64,000 bases of DNA from the NCBI RefSeq assembly GCF_900086985.1, contig NZ_LT593974.1, positions 1,240,001 through 1,304,000 on the forward strand. Direction: 5' to 3'. Both the position numbers and the translations under genes were made by a program. This document shows positions 25,977 to 34,779 of the stretch, piece after piece. Each line of letters opens with the position of its first letter. Within the stretch, counting starts at the first letter, position 1. Source of the stretch: Halomonas sp. HL-93 (lineage in GTDB: Bacteria; Pseudomonadota; Gammaproteobacteria; Pseudomonadales; Halomonadaceae). The notes beneath the pieces were generated by a model. The model had not been told where the DNA came from and ran no database searches. It saw only the letters and a program-made list of their open reading frames with translations.

Positions 25977-27464
25977 ATGACCCAACTCAATAATCACAAT
26001 GTGGGCACACTAGGCTCCCCCATTGCCACCCCCGACTATGACCGCAGCGCCGTCACCCCCGGCATCGTGCATATTGGTGTCGGCGGCTTTCACCGTGCCC
26101 ACCAGGCCATGTACCTGGACGGCCTGATGAACCAGGGCGAAGCGCTGGACTGGGGCATCGTCGGGGTCGGCGTCATGCCCGGCGACAAGCGCATGCAGCA
26201 GGCGTTGGCCGCGCAGGATCATCTTTACACGCTGGTCGTCAAACACCCTGACGGCCAGTATGAGCCGCGGGTGATTGGCAGCATGGTCGACTACCTGTTT
26301 GCGCCGGAGGCTACCGAGGCGGTGATCGAGCAAATGGCCGACCCGGCGATTCGTATCGTGTCGTTGACGGTTACCGAAGGCGGCTACAATTTCCATCCAG
26401 TGACCGGCGAATTTGACCTGGATAATCCTCAAATACGCGACGATTTGGCGAATCCTACCCAGCCCTCGTCCAGCTTTGGCTTGGTGGTAGAAGCATTGGT
26501 TCGTCGTCGGGAGCGCGGTATCGCGCCTTTCACGGTGATGTCCTGCGACAACATACAAAGCAACGGCGATGTGGCCAAGCGGATGTTCAGTGCCTATGCC
26601 CAGGCCCGTGATCCGGCGCTGGGCGCCTGGCTGGCCGACGAAGTGGCGTTCCCCAATGCCATGGTGGATCGCATTACCCCAGTCACGTCTGAGACGGATA
26701 TCAGCGAACTGGCGGCGCATTTCGGTATCGATGACGCCTGGCCGGTGGTATGCGAGCCGTTTACGCAGTGGGTGCTGGAAGACCACTTCCCGCTTGGTCG
26801 CCCGGCGTTTGATAAAGTGGGCGTTCAAATCGTGGATGACGTTGAACCCTACGAGCTCATGAAGCTGCGGCTGCTCAACGCCAGCCACCAGGCGCTCACC
26901 TACTTTGGCTATCTGGCCGGTTACCGTTACGCTCATGAGGTGTGTCAGGACCCGCTGTTCGTGGATTTCTTGCTCGGCTACATGCGCGAAGAGGGCTCGC
27001 CTACGCTTTCGCCGGTACCCGGCGTTGATCTTGAGGACTACCGGATGACGCTGATTGAGCGGTTTGCCAATCCGCAGATCAAGGACACCCTGGCCCGGCT
27101 GTGCGCGGAAAGCTCCGACCGGATCCCCAAGTGGCTGGTGCCGGTGATTCGTCAGCAGTTGGCGCAGGGCGGCGAAATCCGCCGCAGCGCCGCGGTGGTG
27201 GCCAGCTGGGCCCGCTACGCCGAAGGCCGGGACGAGCAGGGTGAGCCCATCGACATCGTCGATCGCCTGAAAACCTCGCTGATGGAGATTGCCGCCCAGA
27301 ACCGCACTCGGCCTACGGCGTTCGTCGAAAATCGCGAGCTGTTCGGCGATCTGGCCGACCAGCCGCGCTTCCTGGCGGCCTATCTGGCGGCGCTTGCATC
27401 GCTGCACGATCGCGGCGCACGCGCTACGCTTGAGGATCTGGTCTCGTCCAAAGGAATTAAGTGA
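25977..27464 (+). CDS. mtlK: Mannitol 2-dehydrogenase (polyol long-chain dehydrogenase)
   Basis: The 495-residue long-chain dehydrogenase has the N-terminal nucleotide fold H-I-G-V-G-G-F-H-R-A-H-Q (residues 32-43) and the central D-R-I-T-P motif near 237. The catalytic block K-L-R-L-L-N-A-S-H-Q (about 299-308) has the lysine, asparagine and histidine used for catalysis. It oxidises D-mannitol, and often D-arabitol, to the ketose. Length matches MtlK/MtlD of this family. CTGGAG precedes the ATG at 25977; the earlier in-frame start overlaps the kinase gene. Confidence 0.92.
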   Translation: MTQLNNHNVGTLGSPIATPDYDRSAVTPGIVHIGVGGFHRAHQAMYLDGLMNQGEALDWGIVGVGVMPGDKRMQQALAAQDHLYTLVVKHPDGQYEPRVIGSMVDYLFAPEATEAVIEQMADPAIRIVSLTVTEGGYNFHPVTGEFDLDNPQIRDDLANPTQPSSSFGLVVEALVRRRERGIAPFTVMSCDNIQSNGDVAKRMFSAYAQARDPALGAWLADEVAFPNAMVDRITPVTSETDISELAAHFGIDDAWPVVCEPFTQWVLEDHFPLGRPAFDKVGVQIVDDVEPYELMKLRLLNASHQALTYFGYLAGYRYAHEVCQDPLFVDFLLGYMREEGSPTLSPVPGVDLEDYRMTLIERFANPQIKDTLARLCAESSDRIPKWLVPVIRQQLAQGGEIRRSAAVVASWARYAEGRDEQGEPIDIVDRLKTSLMEIAAQNRTRPTAFVENRELFGDLADQPRFLAAYLAALASLHDRGARATLEDLVSSKGIK

Positions 27465-28954
27465 TGTATATCGGCGTCGATTGTGGCACGCAAAGTACCA
27501 AAGTGGTGGTGGTAGATGTAGAGCAAGGCCTGATCCGCGGCGAGGCTAGCCGTCCTCACCATCTCGACGAAGGCGAGCACGGCCGCCGCGAGCAGGCCCC
27601 AAGCGAATGGTTGTCCGCCCTGAAGGGCGCCTTCTTTGAAGCCCTGGAGCGCGCGGGTGTCGACGCCGGGCAGGTGCGCGGTATCGGGGTTTCTGGCCAG
27701 CAGCACGGCATGGTGGCGCTGGACGCTGACGGTGTGCCGGTGTATCCGGCCAAGCTATGGTGCGATACCGAAACCAGCGCTCACAATAGCGATCTTGTCG
27801 CCCGCCTGGGCGGTGAAGCCGGCTGCCTGGAGAAGCTCGGCCTGGTGCTGCAGACCGGCTATACCGCCTCCAAGGTGGCATGGCTGCGCGATCACCACCC
27901 CGATGCCTACGCGCGTATTGACAGCCTGTTGCTGCCTCACGATTACCTCAATTTCTGGCTGACCGGCAACCGCGTGACCGAGGCAGGCGATGCGTCCGGC
28001 ACCGGCTACTTCGACACCCTGAGGCGCCGTTGGCGGCTGGATGTGTTCGCCGAAATCGCCCCCGAGCTGGACCCGAAGCGTGTGCTGCCGCGACTGCTCG
28101 AGGCCCATGAGCCCGCCGGCGTGGTGCAAAGCGCTGTGGCTGCTGAACTGGGGTTATCTGATAACGTCGTGGTGTCCTCCGGCGGCGGGGACAATATGCT
28201 GGGGGCGATTGGCACCGGCAATATTACCCCGGGGCTGATTACGTTAAGCTTGGGGACATCGGGCACGGTGTGTGCGTATTCGCCTGCGCCGGTGGTCCTC
28301 GACAATGCCATGGTCGCCAATTTCTGCTCGAGCACCGGCGGGTGGCTGCCGTTGATCTGCACCATGAACGTCACCTCGGCGACTACCCGGGTGCGCGAGC
28401 TGTTTGGTCTGGATCTAGACGCCTTTGGCCAGCGCGTGGCGAGTGCGCCCATCGGCGCGGAAGGCGTGACCGTGCTGCCGTTTTTCAACGGCGAGCGGGT
28501 ACCCATGCTGCCGGAAGCCTCGGCGGATTTCCTCGGCCTGACCAGCCTCAATACCACCCAGGCCAATCTATGCCGGGCGGTGATGGAAGGGGCGACATTC
28601 GGGCTGCGCTATGGCCTTGAGCTGCTCGGGGATCTGACCGCCGGCGCCAGCCAGATTCGCCTGATTGGCGGCGGCGCCAAGAGCGCGGTGTGGCGCCAGA
28701 TGGTGGCGGATATAACCGATACCCAGGTGATCTGCCCCGAAATTACCGATGCCGCCGCGCTGGGCGGGGCCCTCCAGGCAGCGTGGTGCGACCAGCGCGC
28801 GTCAGGCGTTACCCTGGAAGCGCTATGTGAACGGCTGGTAACCTTGGATGCCCACTCCCAGGCGGACCCAGACCCAGCGCGGGTGGCAGCTTACCAGACG
28901 GCGTATGCGCGTTATTGCAGTGCGCTTCAACAGCGCCACGGCCACACTGATTAA
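27464..28954 (+). CDS. xylB: Xylulokinase
   Basis: This 496-residue FGGY carbohydrate kinase opens [18 protein letters not shown] (phosphate-binding loop). It has S-G-Q-Q-H-G-M near residue 75, G-D-A-S-G-T-G near residue 172 and the C-terminal R-L-I-G-G-G-A-K-S near 400. These are xylulokinase-type motifs. It phosphorylates D-xylulose, the product of arabitol oxidation by the preceding dehydrogenase. The ATG overlaps the mtlK stop by one base (TGATG) with AAGGAA upstream; an in-frame GTG one codon earlier is also possible. Confidence 0.9.
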   Translation: MYIGVDCGTQSTKVVVVDVEQGLIRGEASRPHHLDEGEHGRREQAPSEWLSALKGAFFEALERAGVDAGQVRGIGVSGQQHGMVALDADGVPVYPAKLWCDTETSAHNSDLVARLGGEAGCLEKLGLVLQTGYTASKVAWLRDHHPDAYARIDSLLLPHDYLNFWLTGNRVTEAGDASGTGYFDTLRRRWRLDVFAEIAPELDPKRVLPRLLEAHEPAGVVQSAVAAELGLSDNVVVSSGGGDNMLGAIGTGNITPGLITLSLGTSGTVCAYSPAPVVLDNAMVANFCSSTGGWLPLICTMNVTSATTRVRELFGLDLDAFGQRVASAPIGAEGVTVLPFFNGERVPMLPEASADFLGLTSLNTTQANLCRAVMEGATFGLRYGLELLGDLTAGASQIRLIGGGAKSAVWRQMVADITDTQVICPEITDAAALGGALQAAWCDQRASGVTLEALCERLVTLDAHSQADPDPARVAAYQTAYARYCSALQQRHGHTD

Positions 28955-28988
28955 CAGACAGGTACGCGGTCAACAAGGAGATTTAGAT

Positions 28989-29942
28989 ATGGCTGATCAA
29001 TTACAGCAGTTAAAACAACACTCACTGGTGGTGGCCGATACCGGTGACCTGGAAGCGATTCGCCGCTACCAGCCGCAGGACGCCACCACTAATCCGTCGC
29101 TACTGCTCAAGGCGTTCAGTCTGCCGGGCTATCAGGCGATGATCGACGAAGAACTGAGCCAGGTGAAAGCCGCAGGCGGCGGGCGCGAGCAGCAGCTGCC
29201 CCACGCCGTGGACCGGTTGGCGGTGGCGGTAGGCAGCGAAATCGCCGCCGTGGTGCCTGGGCGCGTGTCCACCGAAGTGGCTGCCCGGCTGTCGTTCGAT
29301 ACCCAGGCAAGCATCGCCAAGGCCCACGAGCTCATCGAGCTTTATCAAGCCCGGGGCGTTGGCCGCGACCGCGTGCTGATCAAACTGGCGTCCACCTGGG
29401 AGGGTATTCGCGCCGCCGAGGTGCTTGAGCGCGAAGGCATTCAGTGCAACCTGACGCTGCTGTTCAGCGACGCCCAGGCCCAGGCCTGCTTTGATGCGGG
29501 CGTGTTTCTAATTTCGCCGTTTGTGGGTCGCGTAACGGATTGGTATAAAAACGCCACCGGCAAGGAGTATGCGCCGCAAGACGATCCAGGCGTTTTGTTT
29601 GTACGCGGTGTGTGTGAACGTGCCAGCCAGGGCGGCTACGATACTGTAGTGATGGGGGCTAGTTTCCGTACTACCGGCCAGGTGCTGGCGCTGGCGGGCT
29701 GCCCCCGTTTGACCATTTCCCCGGCGCTGCTTGAGGAGTTGGCTTCTGCAGAGGGTCAGGTAACGCCTCAGATTGCCGCGCCTACCGGCAGTGGTCAGCC
29801 ATTCCCCGCCCTGAATGAAGCGGATTTCCGGTGGGGGCACAACCAGGATGCCATGGCCAACGACAAGCTGGCGGAAGGTATTCGTCGCTTCCACGACGAC
29901 CAGCTTGAGCTGGAAACGCTGATCAATCAGCGGCTGGGGTGA
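28989..29942 (+). CDS. tal: Transaldolase
   Basis: The 317-residue protein matches TalB: D-A-T-T-N-P-S-L near residue 31, R-V-S-T-E-V near 92, and the Schiff-base lysine in [10 protein letters not shown] at Lys132, the same position as in E. coli TalB. It interconverts sedoheptulose-7-phosphate and glyceraldehyde-3-phosphate with erythrose-4-phosphate and fructose-6-phosphate. Its presence in the operon links xylulose-5-phosphate to central metabolism. AAGGAG lies before the ATG at 28989; the upstream in-frame extension overlaps xylB and is rejected. Confidence 0.93.
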   Translation: MADQLQQLKQHSLVVADTGDLEAIRRYQPQDATTNPSLLLKAFSLPGYQAMIDEELSQVKAAGGGREQQLPHAVDRLAVAVGSEIAAVVPGRVSTEVAARLSFDTQASIAKAHELIELYQARGVGRDRVLIKLASTWEGIRAAEVLEREGIQCNLTLLFSDAQAQACFDAGVFLISPFVGRVTDWYKNATGKEYAPQDDPGVLFVRGVCERASQGGYDTVVMGASFRTTGQVLALAGCPRLTISPALLEELASAEGQVTPQIAAPTGSGQPFPALNEADFRWGHNQDAMANDKLAEGIRRFHDDQLELETLINQRLG

Positions 29943-29960
29943 GTCGACGTCGCCCCCTGT

Positions 29961-29982
29961 TGCCAGTCACAATGGACTGGCA
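29961..29982 (+). other. Hairpin between transaldolase and kinase genes
   Basis: TGCCAGTC and GACTGGCA form a perfect eight-pair stem with a six-base loop. There is no T-run, so a processing or partial-attenuation role is more likely than full termination. Confidence 0.5.
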
Positions 29983-30003
29983 TTCAGCGCACGGGAGCAT
30001 GTA

Positions 30004-30846
30004 ATGGACTCAGACCTAGGCGCGTTACTGGAAACACTCGACCTTACACCCAAGGGCGCATTAACACCGCTTAGCGGCGGTGATATTGCCGTTGTCTATC
30101 AGCTTGATACCCAACAGGGCCGTGTCGTCGTCAAGCATGACGACGTCGATCGACTGCGTGGCGAAGCTGAGGCGTTGCGCGCATTAAGCGGGGCGTGCTC
30201 CGTATTGATTGTCCCCCAGGTGCTAGGCCTTTCCGAGGGCTGGCTGATCATGGAGGCCCTTGAAACGTCTGGCAAACGTGATAATGCCGCGCTGGGTGAG
30301 GGCCTGAAAGAGCTCCATTCAAACGTTGGAGAGCAGCATGGCTGGCACTGGGATAATGCCTGCGGCCGTACTCCTCAACCCAATGCGCCGTTGAACGATG
30401 GGCGGGCATTTCAGCGCGAACGGCGGCTATTGCCGCTCAGCGATGCCTGCTATCAGCGCGGTTTGCTCGACAAAAAGCTGTTTGATCGCATCGTTCGCCA
30501 GGCACATGCGCTGGAAGACTGGCTGCCCGATAGGCCAGCGAGCTTGGTACACGGTGACCTTTGGTCAGGCAATGTGCTGTTCACGTCGCGTGGCCCCGCG
30601 ATCATCGACCCGGCGATATACCGACACTACCCGGAAGTCGATATTGCCATGTTAACGCTCTTTGGCTCGCTGGATGACCACTTTTATAACGCTTACTGGA
30701 ACGGCGACGCCCCGACCGATTGGCCGAGGCGTGAAGCACTATTCCAGCTTTACCCGCTGCTTAACCATCTGCTGCTCTTTGGGGCCAGCTACCGCAGCGG
30801 GGTGGAGCGCAGCGTTGCTACGCTTGAGGCTTACCAGGATTTGTAA
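30004..30846 (+). CDS. Fructosamine kinase family protein (YniA-like)
   Basis: This 280-residue aminoglycoside-phosphotransferase-fold kinase has the P-loop-like L-S-G-G-D-I-A near residue 23, the nucleotide lysine V-V-V-K-H near 40, the Brenner motif L-V-H-G-D-L-W-S-G-N (about 181-190) and D-P-A near 200. Fructosamine kinases phosphorylate fructosamines or ketosamines so that the glycated amine is released. Its placement behind an operon that produces fructose suggests repair of fructose-derived glycation, which is inference. Its last 16 bases overlap the converging cynS. Confidence 0.87.
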   Translation: MDSDLGALLETLDLTPKGALTPLSGGDIAVVYQLDTQQGRVVVKHDDVDRLRGEAEALRALSGACSVLIVPQVLGLSEGWLIMEALETSGKRDNAALGEGLKELHSNVGEQHGWHWDNACGRTPQPNAPLNDGRAFQRERRLLPLSDACYQRGLLDKKLFDRIVRQAHALEDWLPDRPASLVHGDLWSGNVLFTSRGPAIIDPAIYRHYPEVDIAMLTLFGSLDDHFYNAYWNGDAPTDWPRREALFQLYPLLNHLLLFGASYRSGVERSVATLEAYQDL

Positions 30847-31271
30847 GGCAAGAACTTGCCGTTGAGGGTAAGCAGGACGCGGTCGCCTTTGGGGTCTTTT
30901 ACCTTATCGACCTCCATGGTGAAATCGATGGCGCTCATGATGCCGTCGCCAAACTGCTCCTGCACCACATCCTTGAGTGTCTCGCCGTACACGCCGACGA
31001 CCTCATAGAGACGATAAATGAAGGGATCCTGGGGAATCGCTTCATCCCACGCCTTGGTGGGAAATGTCACCAGGGCATCGGCGACATCGCTTTCAACGTC
31101 CAGAGTGTTGCAGATCTTTTGGGCAACATCGGGGCTTGCACTGTTCATGCCATAGCAAGCCGACGCTACCCATACCGGCGACATCCCCACAGCACTGGCA
31201 ATATCGTCCCAGCTCATTTTCTTGCGTGCTTTGGCAGCAAGCAGAGTGTGGCGCATTTCAAGTTTATCCAT
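30831..31271 (-). CDS. cynS: Cyanase (cyanate hydratase)
   Basis: The 146-residue protein has the cyanase catalytic residues in place: Arg87 and Glu90 in I-Y-R-L-Y-E-V-V-G-V-Y-G and Ser113 in G-D-G-I-M-S-A-I-D-F. An N-terminal helix-turn-helix-like domain precedes them. Cyanase is a decamer that converts cyanate and bicarbonate to ammonia and carbon dioxide, detoxifying cyanate and supplying nitrogen. The ATG has AGGAGA upstream. It lies 57 bases behind an FNT channel gene on the same strand, so both probably form one operon. Confidence 0.95.
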   Translation of the reverse strand: MDKLEMRHTLLAAKARKKMSWDDIASAVGMSPVWVASACYGMNSASPDVAQKICNTLDVESDVADALVTFPTKAWDEAIPQDPFIYRLYEVVGVYGETLKDVVQEQFGDGIMSAIDFTMEVDKVKDPKGDRVLLTLNGKFLPYKSW

Positions 31272-31328
31272 GATAGGTCTCCTGTGAAGAGGGGGACGCG
31301 TAGCGCCCCGTTGTTGGCTGGATGGCGA

Positions 31329-32141
31329 TCAAGATAAATTTTTCTTGGGCTGGGTGCGGACGTGGGTGGTATAGAGCACAAGGCCAACTAGTGTGAGGCC
31401 GCCCACCAGATTGCCCAGCACCGTGGGGATTTCGTTCCACATGATGTACTGATACAGCGTGAAGTCAGCGCCCATTAGCAGGCCAATGGGGAACAGGAAC
31501 ATGTTGACCACGGAATGCTCGAAGCCAAGATAGAAAAACACGATGATCGGCATCCACATGGCCATGATTTTGCCGGATACCGTGGTGGAGATGGCTGCAC
31601 CTACAACGCCCATGGACACCATCCAGTTACAGAACATGCCGCGCAGGAAGAGCACAATCCAGCCGGCAAGCCCCGCATCCTGGTAGCCCACGGTACGGCT
31701 TTCACCGACCTCCATCATGGTGAGGCCCACCTCGTTGATTTCTTCGGTGCCGCCCATGGTGAAGTTCATGTAGCCAAAGATGGCAATGAACAGGGCACCG
31801 GCAAGGTTGCCGATTCCCACCAGCCCCCAGCACTTCAACATACGGGGCAGGGTGACGCCCGGTCGTTTATCGAGCCAGGCAATGGGCACCAATGTGAAAA
31901 CCCCAGTGAGCAGGTCATAGCCCATCAGGTAGAGCATCACAAAACCAACGGGAAAGAGCAGTGCTCCAATCAAAAAGTTTCCGGTTTGTGTCGCGATGGT
32001 GATGGCAAAAATAACTGCCAACGCCAGGGTAGCTCCCGCCATAAAGGCACGAATAAGCGTATCCCGGGTACCCATATAAACTTTTGATTCACCCTGATCT
32101 ACCAACTTAGTGACAAACTCACTGGGCATTAGATACGACAT
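31329..32141 (-). CDS. Formate/nitrite transporter (FNT) family channel, linked to cyanase
   Basis: The 270-residue inner-membrane protein has six helices and FNT motifs: G-x-x-F-P-V-G-F-V-M (about residues 58-68), R-G-M-F-C-N-W-M-V-S near 167-176, and F-x-x-G-F-E-H-S-V-V-N-M near 204-215, whose histidine gates anion passage. FNT channels carry small monovalent anions (formate, nitrite, hydrosulfide). Being the first gene of a cynS operon, it may carry cyanate, nitrite or bicarbonate; this is inference from context. A candidate sigma-54 promoter lies about 110 bases upstream. Confidence 0.9.
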   Translation of the reverse strand: MSYLMPSEFVTKLVDQGESKVYMGTRDTLIRAFMAGATLALAVIFAITIATQTGNFLIGALLFPVGFVMLYLMGYDLLTGVFTLVPIAWLDKRPGVTLPRMLKCWGLVGIGNLAGALFIAIFGYMNFTMGGTEEINEVGLTMMEVGESRTVGYQDAGLAGWIVLFLRGMFCNWMVSMGVVGAAISTTVSGKIMAMWMPIIVFFYLGFEHSVVNMFLFPIGLLMGADFTLYQYIMWNEIPTVLGNLVGGLTLVGLVLYTTHVRTQPKKNLS

Positions 32142-32683
32142 AAATTAGTTATCCTGTGTCATTTGGGTTAATTAACGCTGCGCTTAAGCGTCCAGTGCTA
32201 ATCCTTTGGCCAAATCTGGATATCGCAGGCACTTTGTTCGTGCACTGACAACTGCATTTGGTATGCCAAGTTATTAACTGGTTGCCTGCCAAAACCTTAA
32301 AATCGATTTATATCATCAATTTATATTTTTTTGGCGTGGGACCAACGGTTGGGAGAATTAGCCTGAGGAAAAGCTGGCGCAAGATGACTCGATGAAAATT
32401 GCACCATTAAAAGGCGTTTGATTAGTCGCCATGCACTTATTGAAGGCATACATACGCGGCCAGGATATAAGGCGTATCGTCAATGCATTCGACATGGCTA
32501 ATTTCCAATACCAATGGCGCTGTTGCACTTCTTTAGCACAATTTATTTAGGATGGTGGGTGGCGATCTGAGTGCATTATTTTGGGAAGTTGGCCTTTTAC
32601 CGGTCAGGCGTTGATTACCCTGGTTAATAGCGTTGACCATGTGGCGGAAGGAAAATTGACGGGATAGCGACCTAGTGCTAATT
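32142..32683. other. Intergenic region between FNT and mipA genes
   Basis: About 540 bases with no credible coding frame; codons are broken by frequent stops in all frames. The left part holds the candidate sigma-54 promoter for the FNT-cynS operon. An NtrC-like half-site GCACC at 32401-32405 and a GCAC-N7-GTGC repeat at 32229-32243 were noticed. The middle (about 32300-32335) is AT-rich. Nothing else could be assigned. Confidence 0.6.
32253..32268 (-). promoter_or_regulatory. Candidate sigma-54 promoter for FNT-cynS operon
   Basis: Read on the minus strand the bases are TGGCATACCAAATGCA, which fits the -24/-12 consensus TGGCAYR-N4-TTGCW with one mismatch and has the exact GG-N10-GC spacing. 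It would start a transcript about 100 bases before the FNT start. Nitrogen-controlled, sigma-54-dependent cyanate use would make biological sense; activity is inferred. Confidence 0.5.
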
Positions 32684-32707
32684 TACATTCATAAATGTAT
32701 GTTATGG
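32684..32707 (+). promoter_or_regulatory. AcrR-like operator upstream of mipA/ompV
   Basis: The site reads TACATTCAT-AAA-TGTATG and then TTATGG. The first 18 bases match the sites before the RND operon and the TetR gene almost exactly. It agrees with the E. coli AcrR operator at about 14 of 24 positions. It is 168-191 bases before the mipA start. Confidence 0.45.
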
Positions 32708-32874
32708 TGCATTTTTTTGCGCCATAATAACAAGCGATCCAGGCGTAACTGGCAGCGCTAGTTGCGGCTTCGTCGTTGAACGCTCGCGTCAAGGAAGACG
32801 GCCTGCGGTTGGTAAAGGCATTGCTTCCTCTGTTCACCACAACATTGAGTTTCACTACATCGAGATTATTTGCT

Positions 32875-33654
32875 ATGCCAAATTCAGCATTAAGTAGGTT
32901 CCGCCCTGTGTGGCGCACGGCAGCGTTATCCACGCTGCTGATGATTGCATCTGGCAGTGCCATGGCGCAGTGGGAAGGCAGCGTGGGCGCCGGGGTGTTT
33001 AGCGTACCTGAGTACCTGGGTAGCGATGAAAATGAAACCCGTGTCTGGCCGAGCGGCAGCATCACCTATGGCGATACCTTCTATGCCAGCGTGCGCGACG
33101 GTATTGGCTTTAACCTGTTACGCCAGGGAGATTGGGAGGTTTCGCCATTTATCAGTTATCTCTCCGGGCGGGATAATGACGGTGAGCTACGTGGGCTAGA
33201 CGAGGTGGATGACGGCGCGGCTGTAGGTTTACGCGCTCGCTATTCAAACGGCCCCTGGGGACTAGAAGCAGCTACCAAAACCCCGCTAGGCGGTGATGTG
33301 GATGGCTATGCAGCCGACTTGAAGGCAAGCTGGCGCACCATGCTATCTGAGCAAATGGCCTTCACAATTGGTCCTGAACTAACCTACTCAAGCGACGACT
33401 GGACCGATGATATGTTCGGTATTTCGCCGGCTGAAAGCGCTCGTTCAGGGCTTGCCGTCTACCGCCCTAACGATGGCTATTTCAGTTATGGACTGACCAG
33501 CAGCTTAAGCTACTACCTAAGTCGTGATTGGTCGGTGACAGGGCTGCTGGGCGTCTCCCGTTTAACCGGCGATGCCGCCGATAGCCCGATTGTGGATGAC
33601 GTGGGCGATGAAACCCAAGTGATGGGTGGCGCGCTGATTAACTATCATTTTTAA
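32875..33654 (+). CDS. MipA/OmpV family outer-membrane protein
   Basis: The 259-residue precursor has a signal peptide (about residues 1-31, cleaved after SGSAMA). The mature beta-barrel opens W-E-G-S-V-G-A-G with P-E-Y-L-G-S-D-E (about residues 43-50), the MipA/OmpV family start, and ends N-Y-H-F. E. coli MipA bridges murein polymerase and hydrolase; OmpV-like members are stress-regulated porin-like proteins. The reading frame extends upstream to 32776 from a TTG, but the ATG at 32875 places the signal peptide correctly. Its stop overlaps that of the converging hydrolase. Confidence 0.87.
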   Translation: MPNSALSRFRPVWRTAALSTLLMIASGSAMAQWEGSVGAGVFSVPEYLGSDENETRVWPSGSITYGDTFYASVRDGIGFNLLRQGDWEVSPFISYLSGRDNDGELRGLDEVDDGAAVGLRARYSNGPWGLEAATKTPLGGDVDGYAADLKASWRTMLSEQMAFTIGPELTYSSDDWTDDMFGISPAESARSGLAVYRPNDGYFSYGLTSSLSYYLSRDWSVTGLLGVSRLTGDAADSPIVDDVGDETQVMGGALINYHF

Positions 33655-34568
33655 TCGCGTTGATGAACGAAGCGTTGCCACCACTGGCTGAGCCGCTGCT
33701 TTGGGCTTGCGGTTAGAGATTCGCTAACGCCGCCATTACGAATCAAAAAGCGCATGAGCGGCGCTACCTGTTGTGCATTGTTGAGCATGGGGGCATGGCC
33801 ACAACCCGCTGCCTCAAGTGTTTCAAGGCTTGGTTGGTCACGCTGCATTTGCGTCACGCTTTCAGCGCGCAATAATGTCGAATGTTCACCGCGAATGACC
33901 ATTAGCGGGCAACGGATACGCTGCCAATCGCTCCAGGTGTCGCGTGGTGTATCGTGTAAAAACTGCTCGCCTATGCGGGGATCGTAATGGAAGCTCCAAC
34001 TACCGTCGGGCAGTCGCCTAGCGCTACTGAGCGCCATTTGCTGCCATTCTCGGCGGCTCAGTTCGCCAAACCCCTGGTAATGTTGTTCAAGGGCCTGTTG
34101 CAGCTCGCTAAGCGTAGAGAAACGTTTGATCACGCTAAAGTAGGTGGCCATTTCGGTCAGCGCTTGGTTATCCAGTTCAGGGCCAACATCGTTAAGTACC
34201 AGGCAGCGAATTCGCTTTGCGGTGGCGTCATTAGCGGCCAGCAGCATACCCAGCAAGCCGCCCATCGACGTGCCGATCCAGGCAGCACGATCAATATTAA
34301 AGTGATCGAGTAACGCCAATGCGATCGTCATATAGTGGCTATATAAGTAATCATTGGCAGGATACAAAGACCAGCTGGAAAGGCCGCGCCCAGGTGTATC
34401 GGGGGCGATGACTCGCCACTTGGGGCCTAATTGGCGGGCTAGGGACGCAAAATCGCCGCCGTGTCGGGCGAGTCCGTGCCAAGCAATCACGGTGTTTGGA
34501 GCATCGGGATGCCAGATGCGAACGGCGATCTCGAGTTGACGTACGCTGATATATTCGATGCGATCCAT
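33651..34568 (-). CDS. Alpha/beta-fold hydrolase
   Basis: The 305-residue protein has the oxyanion motif W-H-G-L-A-R-H-G near residue 30, the nucleophile elbow G-T-S-M-G-G (about residues 98-103), an acidic residue candidate in V-I-R-G-E-H-S near 228 and the catalytic histidine in G-C-G-H-A-P-M near 261. These define an esterase/lipase-like hydrolase of unknown substrate. The ATG at 34568 has GAGGAG upstream. Its stop codon shares bases with the stop of mipA on the other strand (TTAA). A TGCTGT/ACAGCA inverted repeat lies upstream (34593-34619). Confidence 0.87.
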   Translation of the reverse strand: MDRIEYISVRQLEIAVRIWHPDAPNTVIAWHGLARHGGDFASLARQLGPKWRVIAPDTPGRGLSSWSLYPANDYLYSHYMTIALALLDHFNIDRAAWIGTSMGGLLGMLLAANDATAKRIRCLVLNDVGPELDNQALTEMATYFSVIKRFSTLSELQQALEQHYQGFGELSRREWQQMALSSARRLPDGSWSFHYDPRIGEQFLHDTPRDTWSDWQRIRCPLMVIRGEHSTLLRAESVTQMQRDQPSLETLEAAGCGHAPMLNNAQQVAPLMRFLIRNGGVSESLTASPKQRLSQWWQRFVHQRD

Positions 34569-34721
34569 GGTGCTCCTCAGTGATTTGTATATTGCTGTGC
34601 AGCATGTTGACGTACAGCATAGCTGAGTGAGGCGGATATGCACGGTGACACAACAGTGCAGTCTGGGTGCAAAGAAAAGTGAAAAATAAGCCGAAAATCT
34701 GACCAGGGTCTGGTATCGCTA

Positions 34722-34745
34722 AAAAAACATGCGACAATGTATGTA
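34722..34745 (-). promoter_or_regulatory. AcrR-like operator upstream of tolC
   Basis: On the minus strand the site starts TACATACATTGTCGCATGT and matches the E. coli AcrR operator at about 17 of 24 positions, including the first ten bases without a mismatch. It lies 35-58 bases before the tolC start, so a bound repressor would occlude the promoter region. Confidence 0.5.
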
Positions 34746-34779
34746 AGCACCCAGATCGATATTATTGAGGAAAAACGCT

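Noticed and set aside
26010..27407. 465-codon open frame on the minus strand
   Set aside because: It is antisense to mannitol dehydrogenase, which has full family motifs; the antisense protein is rich in His/Arg as expected for a shadow frame.
32776..32874. N-terminal extension of the MipA/OmpV protein from an upstream TTG
   Set aside because: It would bury the signal peptide behind 33 residues; the ATG at 32875 gives a normal export signal.
34593..34619. TGCTGT/ACAGCA inverted repeat upstream of the alpha/beta hydrolase
   Set aside because: Only six bases per arm with a 15-base gap; too weak to call an operator without comparison.
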